Part shown: piece after piece, positions 43,051 to 56,374 of the stretch
How positions within the stretch are numbered: the first letter of the stretch is position 1
Layout: the number at the start of each line of letters is the position of its first letter
Source of the DNA: Macrolepiota albuminosa
Taxonomy: Eukaryota > Basidiomycota > Agaricomycetes > Agaricales > Agaricaceae
Direction: 5' to 3'
Length of the DNA stretch: 64,000 bases
NCBI GenBank assembly: GCA_027475525.1
Contig: JAMWFC010000051.1
Coordinates: 2,898,616-2,962,615, forward strand
Program-made: the position numbers and the translations under genes
The notes under the pieces: model-generated
What the model saw: the letters and a program-made list of their open reading frames with translations, nothing else
What the model was told of the DNA's origin: nothing
Database searches by the model: none

Positions 43051-43836
43051 CTCGTTATCCATTACCCATACCCATTATCTCATACATACCTCATTTACAC
43101 CGGGTAAACCATATACGCGCACAGGCACTCCCATTAATATTTCATAGTCTATTTGTCAATGTTATCATACATTACAAGTGTCCCCCCTCGGGCCTTTGTC
43201 GTCCTCGTGAGAGGGTGTGAGTGAGTGAGCCCTGAGTGGTCTGAGTCACGTCCGCTCGCCGGCGGCATCTCGTCCTGTGTGGCTTGAATGGGGGACGAGG
43301 TAATGAAACCTGTACCCACCCACCTTACCTACCCTTACCTATACCCCCACCGACACCCACCCTACCCACCCACACCCGTGACCATGGAGGACCCTTGACA
43401 GGAGGCGGGAACAAGCACACCCCTCCTCCCCTCCCAATGGCTAAACGGAGATTTCATTTCAGCATGTGTTGTTACGTCATTATTTTTTCTTAATGCACCC
43501 CTGTGGCCTCGTGAATTTGTATGTAGAGTCGATCGTGAATTTTTTTCTTTTTACGGAAGAAAACGATATACGATTATCATCATCATCTGTTGTTTTTTTT
43601 TTCACTCGACAAGTAGGGGAGGGGAGGGGTTTTTGCCCAAGGGCTGGCGGGCGGGCGGGCGGGGTTATGGAACCACTTTTTTTTTCCAACTAAAATAATC
43701 TGCCATTTCCATTTCCATCTCCCTTCTTGGACCACACGCGTATACGTCACAATCGCATGAGTCATTCTCACTGTCGTCTACGGCCGGGGCGAAAGAGGGA
43801 AAAAGAAGTCTCGGCATATTCTCTCACTCTCGGCGA

Positions 43837-43990
43837 TATCCGAGGAAACGCCGTTCAGGCGCCTCCCCGAAAACTTCTGTCAGTTATGGGCGGGGCGGTA
43901 TTCCCGTCCGGGGTATCCGAGGAAACGCCGTTCAGGCGCCTCCCCGAAAACTTCTGTCAGTTATGGGCGGGGCGGTATTCCCGTCCGGGG
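43837..43990. repeat. Exact 77-bp tandem duplication
   Basis: Offset 77 with a match of exactly 77 bases, GC-rich. Confidence 0.96.
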
Positions 43991-44278
43991 GCTTGCGTAG
44001 AAGAAGAAGAAGAAGGAAGTGTAAAAGAAGAAAGAAGAGGTCAAGGACCATAAGGCCGTGTGGTGTGGCTGAAAATGTGCCACGCACGAATTTAAGCTTC
44101 CCAAAAAAAAATTGCGCGTACATCGGAGGAGAGCTGGTGTCTCGATTAAAGTTCACACTGGGTCGGGTTTGCCATGGCCCGTGGAATGGTAAACCCCAGG
44201 CTGCAGCGTTGTTTTCTTTCCTTTTTTCCCTTTTTCTTTTCTTTTTGTAAGCACCCGCTCTTTTCGCCCTCGACCCGC

Positions 44279-44432
44279 GCCCCTCCCCCACACACCCCGT
44301 CTTCGGAGGCTCTTGCACGGTACTTACCATTCATTCGTTTCTCGTTCGTGCGATTGCCCCTCCCCCACACACCCCGTCTTCGGAGGCTCTTGCACGGTAC
44401 TTACCATTCATTCGTTTCTCGTTCGTGCGATT
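44279..44432. repeat. Exact 77-bp tandem duplication
   Basis: Offset 77 with a 78-base match; the unit starts in a C-rich run. Confidence 0.96.
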
Positions 44433-45384
44433 GTCCCCGTCGAACCTTACCTTACGAAAGAAGATTCATGCACCCCGTTTTTTTCTTTTCCTTCTTTCTC
44501 TTTTTTTGTAGATGCAGATCCTCCCCCCGCCCTGGGCCTTCCCCTAAGTAGGGGTGGGGCAATCCTCCACGGAGTCGGCTATTTCCTGTCATTCTCACAC
44601 TGACCCTCCCCTCGCCACCCAACCCTTTTTACTACTGTCTGTGGCTGTCTGTCTGTCGTCCTTTTTCATGCTTCGTGTACATAAAGCACAAACCAAGTAT
44701 CTTCCATAAAAAAAAAGCCAAATCTCAAAAGTCCGTCTCCACGAACGTTCGACCAAGGCAAACGGGTGAGGCCCACCCCTACCCGCCTTGACCGGTGTCA
44801 CGCTTTTTTTTCTAGAACCCTCCTTTGTTTGTGTTGTACATGTTTTTTTTTTCTGCTAACACATATATATCTCGCAAGAGCGCGCTGACCCTGACGATTC
44901 CGAATATAGAACTTCCGCATAGAACAATGCCTAATGCCTGGGCGCTCGAGATTCGGGAGCTAAAACAAACTTGTAGGTAGCATGGCAAGGGTTAATGAGC
45001 AACGTTAATGAGAGAAAAAACGAGTGGTCGTTTATAATCTCGCTTAAGCTCTGTGGAATCGTGGAAATGGTTTGGGTCCTAATAAACTCAGACAGACGGG
45101 CAACCCCTCCAAGCGAGCGACTCGATCTGGGCCGCACCCACCCCAACGGTATATGCGGACTTTAGCTGGTCATTGAAACGACAAGTCTGTGAGACAAAGG
45201 GGTGGGTGGGTACCGTACCCAGGCTATGTTGCAACCGATCCCAAGGGGTGGGGCTCAGACAAACGTATAGACACCGAGACGTATCATCCCTACATACTAC
45301 ATTCAAACTGTCAAAAAGCGTCGCTTTTTGCGATGTCAATTTCTCATCTCATCCATCCTCTTTACCATCTTCGTTCAACGATCC

Positions 45385-45538
45385 GAGAGGAAGGCAGGGA
45401 GAGTTCTTTTTTGTTCTGTCCGGCTAGTGCCCTTGGATTATCAAACGTTCGAGCTGCAACAGAGAGGAAGGCAGGGAGAGTTCTTTTTTGTTCTGTCCGG
45501 CTAGTGCCCTTGGATTATCAAACGTTCGAGCTGCAACA
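45385..45538. repeat. Exact 77-bp tandem duplication
   Basis: Offset 77 with a 78-base match; non-coding. Confidence 0.96.
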
Positions 45539-45562
45539 GGGGGTGTTTAACTCCAAACTGTC

Positions 45563-45716
45563 GCGCCATTTCCAAAAACCTGTGTGGGAGGTTTGAATTT
45601 GTTTGGGAACCTCAGCCGTGCGTGCGCCGAACGAACGAAGCGCCATTTCCAAAAACCTGTGTGGGAGGTTTGAATTTGTTTGGGAACCTCAGCCGTGCGT
45701 GCGCCGAACGAACGAA
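45563..45716. repeat. Exact 77-bp tandem duplication
   Basis: Offset 77 with a match of exactly 77 bases. It lies 24 bp after the previous duplication, so the piece between them is very short. Confidence 0.96.
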
Positions 45717-46452
45717 CGAAAAAAAAAAACTCCCAGGAAGAAGCTCGAGGCACTACATATCACACCAAAGGACCATAGGGTTCTTGTCACAAGGCCTTGC
45801 CTTGAAACGTTAGAAGCGCAGCCATAGATGTCATTTCGTGGCTATCGGAGGGGGTTTGGAGAAAAAAGAAGTTCAAGTCTCCGCACCCATGCAGTCTTCT
45901 CTCTCTCCTTATTCTATGTAGTAGATACGCTCAACGCGCGGAGGAATTCGACCAAGCTGTGCACTTCATTTCACGGGATCATTCTTTATCCGTCGAATTA
46001 ATGCCGGCATTCCTATGAACAGGCGGCGGACTGCCTTCGGCCGAGGTGTACGGAAAGTTCAAGCAAGACGCTGTTCAAGCATTTTATGTACTTGTGTACG
46101 TACGTTACGATGGGACAGGAGTAACCACACACATATCGGTGGGTGGAGAGCGCTCACCGCTTCGCACGTTTCCGATGGCATGGGGGCCATGCTGGCAATG
46201 TCCGAACGCGGGAATTGCGGGTTTTGTGCTTTGTATTTACTTGTGCAATGAAACTTCCTCGGGAGGTTTGGTCAGTGAGAACCCGAAGGTCGAGGAGAGA
46301 ATCAGTGGGAGCAAGTCTTGGGTAGATCTTCAGATGGTCGGTGGCTTATTGTGCTAGATAGAAGCCTCACTTGGAGCGCGGAGAAGCTAATACACAAGTT
46401 ACTCTTTAACTTTTGGACATCTCTTACAGAGCTGCATCTCCACTGGGTGCAA

Positions 46453-46606
46453 CCAAGGGAGCTAAGAGGCAATTGGAAGTGGCCTTGAATCCGTCTGGCC
46501 TTTTCCGTGCCGAGACCGGCGGCACCAAGCCAAGGGAGCTAAGAGGCAATTGGAAGTGGCCTTGAATCCGTCTGGCCTTTTCCGTGCCGAGACCGGCGGC
46601 ACCAAG
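46453..46606. repeat. Exact 77-bp tandem duplication
   Basis: Offset 77 with a match of exactly 77 bases; non-coding. Confidence 0.96.
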
Positions 46607-46920
46607 TTCCTAGTGAACCAACTCGGACCTCTTCTGCTTAGATTGGTAGAATGGAGGTCCTTGAAGGAGCACGCCCTACCTCCGAGGTCATTAATGACGA
46701 GTTTCACTCAAAAGATGACTGCAATATGCGAATTGTGGCGTTGAACAATACTTCAGAGATATCGCAAGATAAAAAAACGTTTTTGAATCCTAATTAGGTC
46801 AAAGGAACCACAGGGAACAACGAGGCCCCGCTGATGGTATGACATGTCTGGCGAACCAGCTTCCCCAAGGCACCGAATGAAGAAGTGGAAGGCGCGTCTC
46901 TTGATCCTGGCCAGGAAAGG

Positions 46921-47074
46921 AACTCGAATCTTGGTAACCGAGATCCGCCCTCTCGCGAGTGCTGCAAGAAACTCCACGCCCAAGTGAGAAATTCAACAAC
47001 TCGAATCTTGGTAACCGAGATCCGCCCTCTCGCGAGTGCTGCAAGAAACTCCACGCCCAAGTGAGAAATTCAAC
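46921..47074. repeat. Exact 77-bp tandem duplication
   Basis: Offset 77 with a match of exactly 77 bases; non-coding. Confidence 0.96.
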
Positions 47075-47217
47075 TTTCAGGACGAGTCTCATTCAGACTC
47101 ACCCGGAAACTGAGCTAAGCCTGTCGAACAATGACCCCGTCGGTCCAGACATCCCTAGACACCGATTCATTAACAATAGATCCCCCCCCAGGCATTGATA
47201 AACCCATACTAGGTCAT

Positions 47218-47340
47218 GTCCGTTCTGGTCCTGGTCATTATTTCCGAGACTCTATCAGCTGGCTTGAGCACAAGATACGTCCGTTCTGACTGCGAGCAAG
47301 TCATTATTTCCGAAATTCTATCAGCTGGCTTGGACACAGT
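47218..47340. repeat. Diverged tandem repeat of about 61-66 bp
   Basis: Two copies share gtccgttctg, gtcattatttccga and tctatcagctggcttg with substitutions and indels between them. Unlike the 77-bp duplications, this pair has diverged, so it is a genuine old duplication. Confidence 0.7.
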
Positions 47341-47673
47341 TGCTCTACATTTTGCACTATCCTAGAGCGTCTTAGACCCTAGGAACAGCTCCTTACGTCC
47401 AAGCCTTCTCCTGCACAGCATCTCTCAAACTTCGATCGCGAATGTGTATAGGTTCCCAGAAGTTCTCGGGCTGTCAAGATCATTCAGATCTAGTCAAAGG
47501 TAGTCGTGGCTACAAGTGACGCTTGGTGGGACTGATGGAACCACATTGCATGAGAACTTTGTGCCTGTTTAGGCAACAAACCCATGCGGTACCTCGCCCA
47601 AGAAGCCTAAAACGATCATGCGATGCTCCATGCAAAGCGAAGATAGTACGAAGGCGCGCTGTCACAAGCTAAG

Positions 47674-48741
47674 TCAAGAGGCCGGACGCAGGTAAACCCC
47701 ATCCAAACCAAGTGCATTCTTCACGGACAAAGTAGAGCATGCGTCCGCGGCGGTCTTGTCAAGATCCCCCGCTTCGGCCATTACGGCCTGTTCCAAAGTC
47801 TGCGCTTTTTCCCGCGTCCAAAATCTAGCAAAGTAGGATATGCCAAACGCAGCAAGTCGAGTGCCGATCCACTGAGCTAAGGATACGCCTGGCACAAGAC
47901 CAATGACATCCTTGACATCCCAGAAATCTCGGTGGTGGGTAACCCGGCCTTGTTCGTTAAAAGAAAGGCGGGTAACTACGTGGAGTTGGAAGTGTAAGGG
48001 GGATGGTACAGAGAGCGATGTACCGGGGACATGAAGTGAAGGAGAAGCAGGGTAGGGTTGCACAGACGATGGGGAACCGGAAACCGAGACCAAAGAATCG
48101 GTGGATCCCTGTGGCCTACTTGCTTCACAGTGGATCCCTGGGAGAAGTAGGATATTGAGTGTATGCTCTACTATTGTTTTCATGTGCCCATCTGCATAAG
48201 GTGAACGATGGGTTCTCACATATTCCCCTCGATCACTCACCAAAACTTTCATTCTCGCAGATATCTCCCATTTCAGTCCAAACTCGAACGCCTCGGAAGA
48301 GGACGTTATTATTCCTGCTGCTTTCGGGGATCTTTATACGAAACAAGGTACATAGCATGGCAAGGGGACGAGGAATGTCAATTGAGCTGAGTTGGCGAGA
48401 GAGCCGGTGTATATCAGCAATGACGGATCGTGAGGTGGCCGTCAAGAATGGATTCTCGTAGCTACAAGACAGTTTTAACGGATGTGTGATAAATTCTCAA
48501 CGAAAACTTACACTGCGTGAAAAATTAGGAAAAACAACATGAAATGGCTTGGGAACGACTCACTGGCATTGGACTCGTAGAAGCAGTTTATCAACTCCAT
48601 CGACGACGGATTCTCCCCATAGACGAATTCGCAGAGATCGAGCGAAGTTGCGCGGACTAGCATTACAGACATATTCGAAAGCTCGGAAAGACTTGCATGG
48701 TGTGTATGTGAGCTGTGTAACGTGCCTTGGGCAGCCGCCAT
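47674..48741 (-). CDS. NTF2-like (SnoaL/SigF-like fold) protein
   Basis: The start is ATG 48741 (MAAAQGTLHSSHTHHASLSE). Exon 1 ends with ELINCFYESNA at 48564. Exon 2 begins at 48461 with YENPFLTATSRSVIADIHRL and SIDIPRPLAML. Later exons carry LFRGVRVWTEMGDICENESF and HMKTIVEHTLNILLLPGI. The NTF2 beta-sheet end follows: LHVVTRLSFNEQGRVTHHRD, then FWDVKDVIGLVPGVSLAQW. The order (helix, FYE..A.YENP turn, FRG strand, LSFNEQGRVTHHRDFWD strand) is typical of NTF2-like domains that bind small hydrophobic ligands or act as isomerases. No catalytic role can be assigned. At the exon 1/2 join the phases differ by one nucleotide, so a base is missing or the intron border is unusual. Confidence 0.75.
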
Positions 48742-49224
48742 GGCTGGGACAATGAACGTCGTCGTCGTCCGAACGCAAGTGGTCACATCAATTTTCGATC
48801 ACTTGACCAATTCACTTGCCCCAGAGATTTGAAAGGAATTTAAATACTAAGACTCATAGCTGAAAACCTCTTTGCGTATACATTCCAGTAGTATATATAT
48901 ATTCATTCTTGCCTTGGAATATTCTTTCTGTTTTGTTTTTCACCTTACACTTCGCAGAGACTCTCATTTGTGGATTTGTTCAGCAAGTTAGGGTCATATT
49001 AGATGCTAAATAAACATCCCTAGTTGCATAGATCGCTTAAATTGCAAGCTTTCAGTTTGAGTTACGAGTATGTTTCCAAATAGTCAACGGCCGCGGGTAA
49101 TAACCCGCCTAAATAGATCTACGCGTTCGTTTCATTTTACTTGCGCCACAATCTTCCAACGAAGATTAACTTCAATAACTTCAACTACACCATAATTTTT
49201 CCCTCCCTTTGCCCTCCCTTCACA
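48742..49224. promoter_or_regulatory. Divergent intergenic region, NTF2-like / beta-helix genes
   Basis: About 480 bp between two divergently transcribed genes, so it should hold both promoters. It contains an AT-rich tatatatat stretch near 48892-48902. No specific site can be assigned. Confidence 0.4.
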
Positions 49225-51073
49225 ATGAGAGTGTGTGTCTTTCAAAGAACAATATTTAGAATCCCTGTTTATGGGTGTTGTTCAGCAGCTTTGTGGTACG
49301 ACGTTACTCCAGGCCTTTACGGCACAATGCTGCGGGCCTCACAATGGCTATACCCTTACTTTCTCTTTAAACCAGTCTTTTCCTAAACAAAAACTCAAGT
49401 GTCCTGCGCCATTCTCAAAATGAAGGATGGTAGTGTCGTTCGAGTCCTTCATGACGTTCATAGTGTCCAAAGGTGCGTACATGAGGTATCCTTTAATTTG
49501 GTCAACAACCTTATCGATGTCGCAAGGCGCAGCGATGACTGTGAACCAGCTGAGCCGGCCGATACAACTACAGACCGTCTGAATGCCCTGTTGCAAAACT
49601 CTGGTCCTGGGTACATCCTCAAATTGTGTTCAAATCAAACCTACCTCATTCAAGCGCCACTGGTTTTTGGAGCTGCCAACCAAGAAATAAGTACCTTGGG
49701 ATATCCAACCGGTGATGAACGAGCATTGATTGTCGTGAATGGTACGATTAATGACGACGGAACTGGACATACGACTGCCGTGGACGGCACATGCATTTCT
49801 TGTTCAGGTCTGAAACTCCGTAATGTGCAGGTAGGCGCAGTCTCTACTTAAAATTTTTATCTCTTATCTGTATATATAGATTGACGGGGCACGAAGAGGT
49901 GCACCGCCTGTCGACGGTGGAGCCAACATTGAAATGGGAGGCGAAGCGAACTTTGACCATCTCGTCGAGTTTGTGCATTCTTATGATCCGAGGGGCTGGT
50001 CCTGCCTCCATCTTGCTGAGGGGAGTCTCAACTGTAACAGCTCGCTTGTTCAGAACAACGATATTGGTCCATGTGGCTCGGACGCTTTTCAAGAATGGGC
50101 CGATGGCATCAGCATGGCCTGTATGAATAGCATCGTGAGAAATAACATGATTCAAGGTGCGACGGATGGAGGTATCGTGTTGTTCGGCTCTCCAGGAACC
50201 CAGGTGTACAACAACACGATATGGGTGTTGAATGTAAGTCTCACAGAGAATATTTCGTGTCAACCCCTTTATCTCCCGCCACTGATTTAGCATACGCTCC
50301 TCGGAGGTATCAACATGGTGGACTACGATCCTTTCAATGGTAACTTTTCAGGAACCGTTGTCACAAATAATAGTATTCTCGGTGGTTTCGCGACAAGCAC
50401 GGAGACACCGGGTGAAACTCTGGGGAATAACTTTGAAGGAGCGATAATCAAGTGAGATTATTTTTGCAAATAGTACGCCGAGATATCTGTCTCACTCTGT
50501 TCTGTATGATTTAGGATGGGGATAGCTATCGGTCCCCGCACTTGGTTCGGTGAAAAATTCGGCGACAACGTCAGCTCTTCTGGCGTCGTCACTAATAATA
50601 AGTTCAGTGGCGCCTTCACCTATGGAATTGCTGTTTCATCCGCGGTCAATTTCACCGTTCAGGACAATATCCTACTTGGCAACACTTCCTTCATTGGAGC
50701 TCGTGGTCCGAATTGTAGTGACAGCGACAGCCCGCCTGCTGGTGCTCCATTCATAGTGGACTCAAATAATACTGATGAAATGAACATACAGCCGAACTTC
50801 CAGAGCATTGGGGATGGCGATGATCTCACCTGTGTTTTACCTCCGAATGGCGGAGATTTTTGGCCATTCGGCACAAATCCCTCAAACACCACCCAACCTG
50901 GCGAATCACAGACTGGCCCCCATGGTCATGGTCTTTCATCCGGCGCAAAAGCCGGTATTGCAATTGGTGTGATTTTGGGCGTAGTTTTCATTGGCGTTGC
51001 GACTTGGTTTATTCGCAAACAGATTGTTAAGCGAGTTAAGTCACGACAACTTGCATCTCAAGATTCATACTAG
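49225..51073 (+). CDS. Beta-helix (pectin-lyase-fold) cell-surface protein with C-terminal membrane anchor
   Basis: Exons in order give NALLQNSGPGYILKLCSNQT and GTTNNG-like repeated short beta-strand motifs. They include DGTCISCSGLKLRNVQ, EMGGEANFDHLVEFVHSYDP, SLVQNNDIGPCGSDAFQEW, SIVRNNMIQGATDGGIVLFG, TQVYNNTIWV, TVVTNNSILGGF and GVVTNNKFSGAFTYGIAV. The repeated x-x-NN-x-I pattern is that of right-handed parallel beta-helices. A transmembrane segment follows (AGIAIGVILGVVFIGVATWF), then a basic tail (RKQIVKRVKSRQ) ending at 51073. Many N-x-S/T sites fit an extracellular protein. No catalytic residues of a lyase or hydrolase can be assigned. The 5' end is uncertain: ATG 49225 may open a signal peptide across an intron, and the first secure codons are near 49520. 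Confidence 0.7.
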
Positions 51074-51433
51074 GCTAAGTCATATTGACCACTGCGAAGG
51101 ACATCTATAACAATACTATGGCTGATTCTTTATTCTCCGTACATGTTCTCTTTGTTATGCACCCGTTTACTGCTATGTAGTTTGCTATTCATATGGACAA
51201 TCATTTATGTGATCTGTACACTAATTGCTGTCTAATACCAGCACGCTAGACTTGGAATTGACATCTTTTTGTTTTGTCTGAGGGTGGTGGGTAATTTCGA
51301 GTCATGTGACTAAAGCTGAAGAATCATCCGTGACAACTCGCCCTTGTTGTTCTTCGACTTCGCATAGAGGTCTCCGGTTTCACGCTGTTATCTCATAATC
51401 TAGTCATTATTTTATCTGTGGACTAGGAAAGTT
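51074..51433. other. Spacer before poly(A) polymerase gene
   Basis: About 360 bp with the 3' UTR of the beta-helix gene and the promoter of PAP1. No gene seen. Confidence 0.5.
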
Positions 51434-54067
<2,634 letters not shown>

Positions 54068-55420
54068 GAAGAATACTTGGATTACCCATGGGCCGGGCTC
54101 AATCAAAACAATACTGGGCATTACTTGCAAAGTTTTATTTCTGCCGGTTACTTGGGTATTTATGTGTTCATTTCACAGGGAACTTGATTCGCCCAGACAA
54201 AGTCGCGAAGAACATGTTCCGACAAGGAAATATCACTTCGATTGCGGCTTCGTACTGCGTTCTTTCTCCTTAACACCTTGTATTTGTCTTCGTTTTAAGA
54301 CCACCAAGTGTACGTCGATAGAAGATATGCTATAAGATATTTCTGGACCCCAAAACTACGTGACTCCACTATGCCCGAGTGAGAAGAAAATGGAGGATAC
54401 TCTCCAGACACATAATACTTTAACCTTATCCATCTTGGTGGAATGTTTGGTAAACGCTCATGTGTCGGGTCAATGTCAGGCACATGAGCAACTTGCATAT
54501 GTTTGATCAAAGTAGGATATATTGGCAGGTCTCTAAATGTCGAAAGGAGGAATCGGACATAAGGACATCCATGCGCCATGTCGTGGAGTGTATCCCCGGC
54601 CTGCCCTCGCTTGTGCCGTTGTCTAGTACCATCGGTATAGAGTATATGGCGTTCCGGTGGAAGATTTCTCAGATTTTCCGTGATCGCTATGTCAAAGATT
54701 CTTGACATGATTTACTCCTTAAAACTTAGATGCCAAGAAAGTTGGTCTAATTTAATCTCATTCCCCCGGTTTGTTGATCATGGAACCACGTGGGAAATGC
54801 GTTCGAGTTGATGCTGTGCAAGGGGCCACCTATGTACGCATTTCGTGCTCACGTTTTTATCTACCATCACGAAACAAATTACAATTGATTGTAGTATCAA
54901 GCATGTATACAATCTCGACTATAGCTAAATACACTCATGCTGATTATGCCGTGCAAGGGGCCACCAATGTACGCATTACTTTATGGTACCTCCACTTGAG
55001 AATTGATCAGATAGGGTGATCCGGAGTTCAACGGAACAGAGCTCATACCGTGGAATCTACGTGGCCCTTGGGAACGAGTGTATGGAAGGAGTTAAGAGCG
55101 TGTTAGCATGGACGTCGCGTCCAAGTTGCAATAGTCGAACGCGTGAATGGATAGAAATACGATCAGTGATGATTAGTAATGATGACTCGATCGGACGAAT
55201 CAATACGAACCACAATCGTCTTTTGTTTTAAACCGTTCTGTGTTCGAGCCTGAGAGCTTTTTCTGCTTCGTCTGCAACTGGCTTTGTTCACGAATTGCTC
55301 GGGTCAAACAAAAGGCTTTTTATCCAATAATTGGCATTGTTCTTCATAGTCCATTCTCAATTGTGCTTGAAGATAAATTGAGATTTTTGTGCAAGTGTCA
55401 GTGTCTTTCCGTTACAGCCC
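54068..55420. other. Intergenic stretch with a short dispersed repeat
   Basis: About 1.35 kb without a supported gene. A 27-nt motif beginning gtgcaaggggccacc occurs at 54816-54842 and again at 54951-54977 with one mismatch. Confidence 0.5.
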
Positions 55421-56374
55421 ATGGCCCCAACACTACGTTCGTCCGTTCCGAATACCCCCAACAGTAAATCTCCTGGGTTTCAGGCGAATGGGACACCGCG
55501 TAAAACACCTACTTGCACCAAGTGCAAACGACCAAGGGTGGGACACCCGCGTTCTGGATGCCCTTACACCGATTCGCAGACAGTTGACGAAAAAGAATCA
55601 CATGCTGAGAATGCTGGACGGAGTATCGTAGATGCTTTGGGATCTATGCATCTGCAGTCTCCGTCTCGTGAAGTTGGTGACGATACTCGCGCCACGATTC
55701 GCCAACGCCGTCGGTCAACATTGGCTGCAGCTTTAGCCACTTCGCGGAGTGTAGTATCTCTAGATACGGAAGCGCAGGAACATTTGGATAGCCTTTTGGA
55801 TGATATCTCCGAAAACAAGACGCCCATTACTAAAGACAAGGTGGGGCAGTGGCAGGGGACTTTGACGCGCAAAAGGATTAGGATGCCGTGTTCTCTATCT
55901 TCGCCCTCTCCGTACAGCAGCCAGGAATCTATCAAACTAGAAGAGCATTCACCAACGGCTCCTATCCTTACTAATGACGATGGCCCCATAATGGCACCAA
56001 CCCAGGACTCGACGCCCTCCGCATCAACTCAGACTATCCAGCCATTGAACCGGACCATGAGCATGGAACAGCGCGAGACTTTCTTTTCGAACCTCGAAAA
56101 AAACTCTAACGCTACTATTTATGTCGCACCGCGCGACGATATCTATAACATCCAGGCCGATGCAATCAAAGTAGGATTATATACACGTATTGTCCTAGGA
56201 AGGGATACTACCGATCCTCAAGATTTTCTAATCCTGGGACGGGATGAGGCTGCTGTCAAGCGGGTGCATGACCAGTTGGAGGGAGAGCGGAAGCATTCCG
56301 CCAATATTCGTGCTGCCACTGCGGGAGCTGTGGTCGGAGCAGTGGGTGCATTTGCTGGATTGGCGTTCTCATGA
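55421..56374 (+). CDS. Unknown protein with N-terminal Cys cluster and glycine-rich C-terminal helix
   Basis: A single exon of 317 codons starts MAPTLRSSVPNTPNSKS. A short Cys cluster CTKCKRPRVGHPRSGCPY (residues 32-49) resembles a zinc knuckle. The middle is Ser/Thr-rich and low in hydrophobics (RRRSTLAAALATSRSVVSLD, then SSPSPYSSQESIKLEE). The C-terminal part looks folded (NATIYVAPRDDIYNIQADAI, then YTRIVLGRDTTDPQDFLILG). It ends with a helix and small-residue hydrophobic tail (AATAGAVVGAVGAFAGLAFS) that may insert in a membrane. The intron-free structure is unlike its neighbours. I do not recognise the family; it looks basidiomycete-specific. The coding call rests on length and composition. 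Confidence 0.7.
   Translation: MAPTLRSSVPNTPNSKSPGFQANGTPRKTPTCTKCKRPRVGHPRSGCPYTDSQTVDEKESHAENAGRSIVDALGSMHLQSPSREVGDDTRATIRQRRRSTLAAALATSRSVVSLDTEAQEHLDSLLDDISENKTPITKDKVGQWQGTLTRKRIRMPCSLSSPSPYSSQESIKLEEHSPTAPILTNDDGPIMAPTQDSTPSASTQTIQPLNRTMSMEQRETFFSNLEKNSNATIYVAPRDDIYNIQADAIKVGLYTRIVLGRDTTDPQDFLILGRDEAAVKRVHDQLEGERKHSANIRAATAGAVVGAVGAFAGLAFS

Larger units (their letters stand above)
41088..47673. other. 6.6-kb gene-free, low-complexity region
   Basis: No open frame here shows a recognisable domain. The first part is probably the 3' region of the GATA gene. The stretch is rich in homopurine/homopyrimidine runs, short tandem repeats and poly-A/T or poly-G/C runs. It carries eight exact 77-bp tandem duplications, which create long but spurious open frames of 70-135 codons around them. 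Confidence 0.6.

Noticed and set aside
43727..44551. Open frames of 95-132 codons on both strands
   Set aside because: They run through the duplicated units and low-complexity DNA; the same peptide appears twice in different frames, as expected from a 77-bp duplication.
42847..47074. CRISPR-like or minisatellite interpretation of the repeated units
   Set aside because: Each unit occurs only twice, head to tail without spacers, and units at different places are unrelated; only the period is shared.
46015..47092. Several open frames of 70-103 codons
   Set aside because: Compositionally odd, partly created by the duplications at 46453 and 46921, and no domain is visible.
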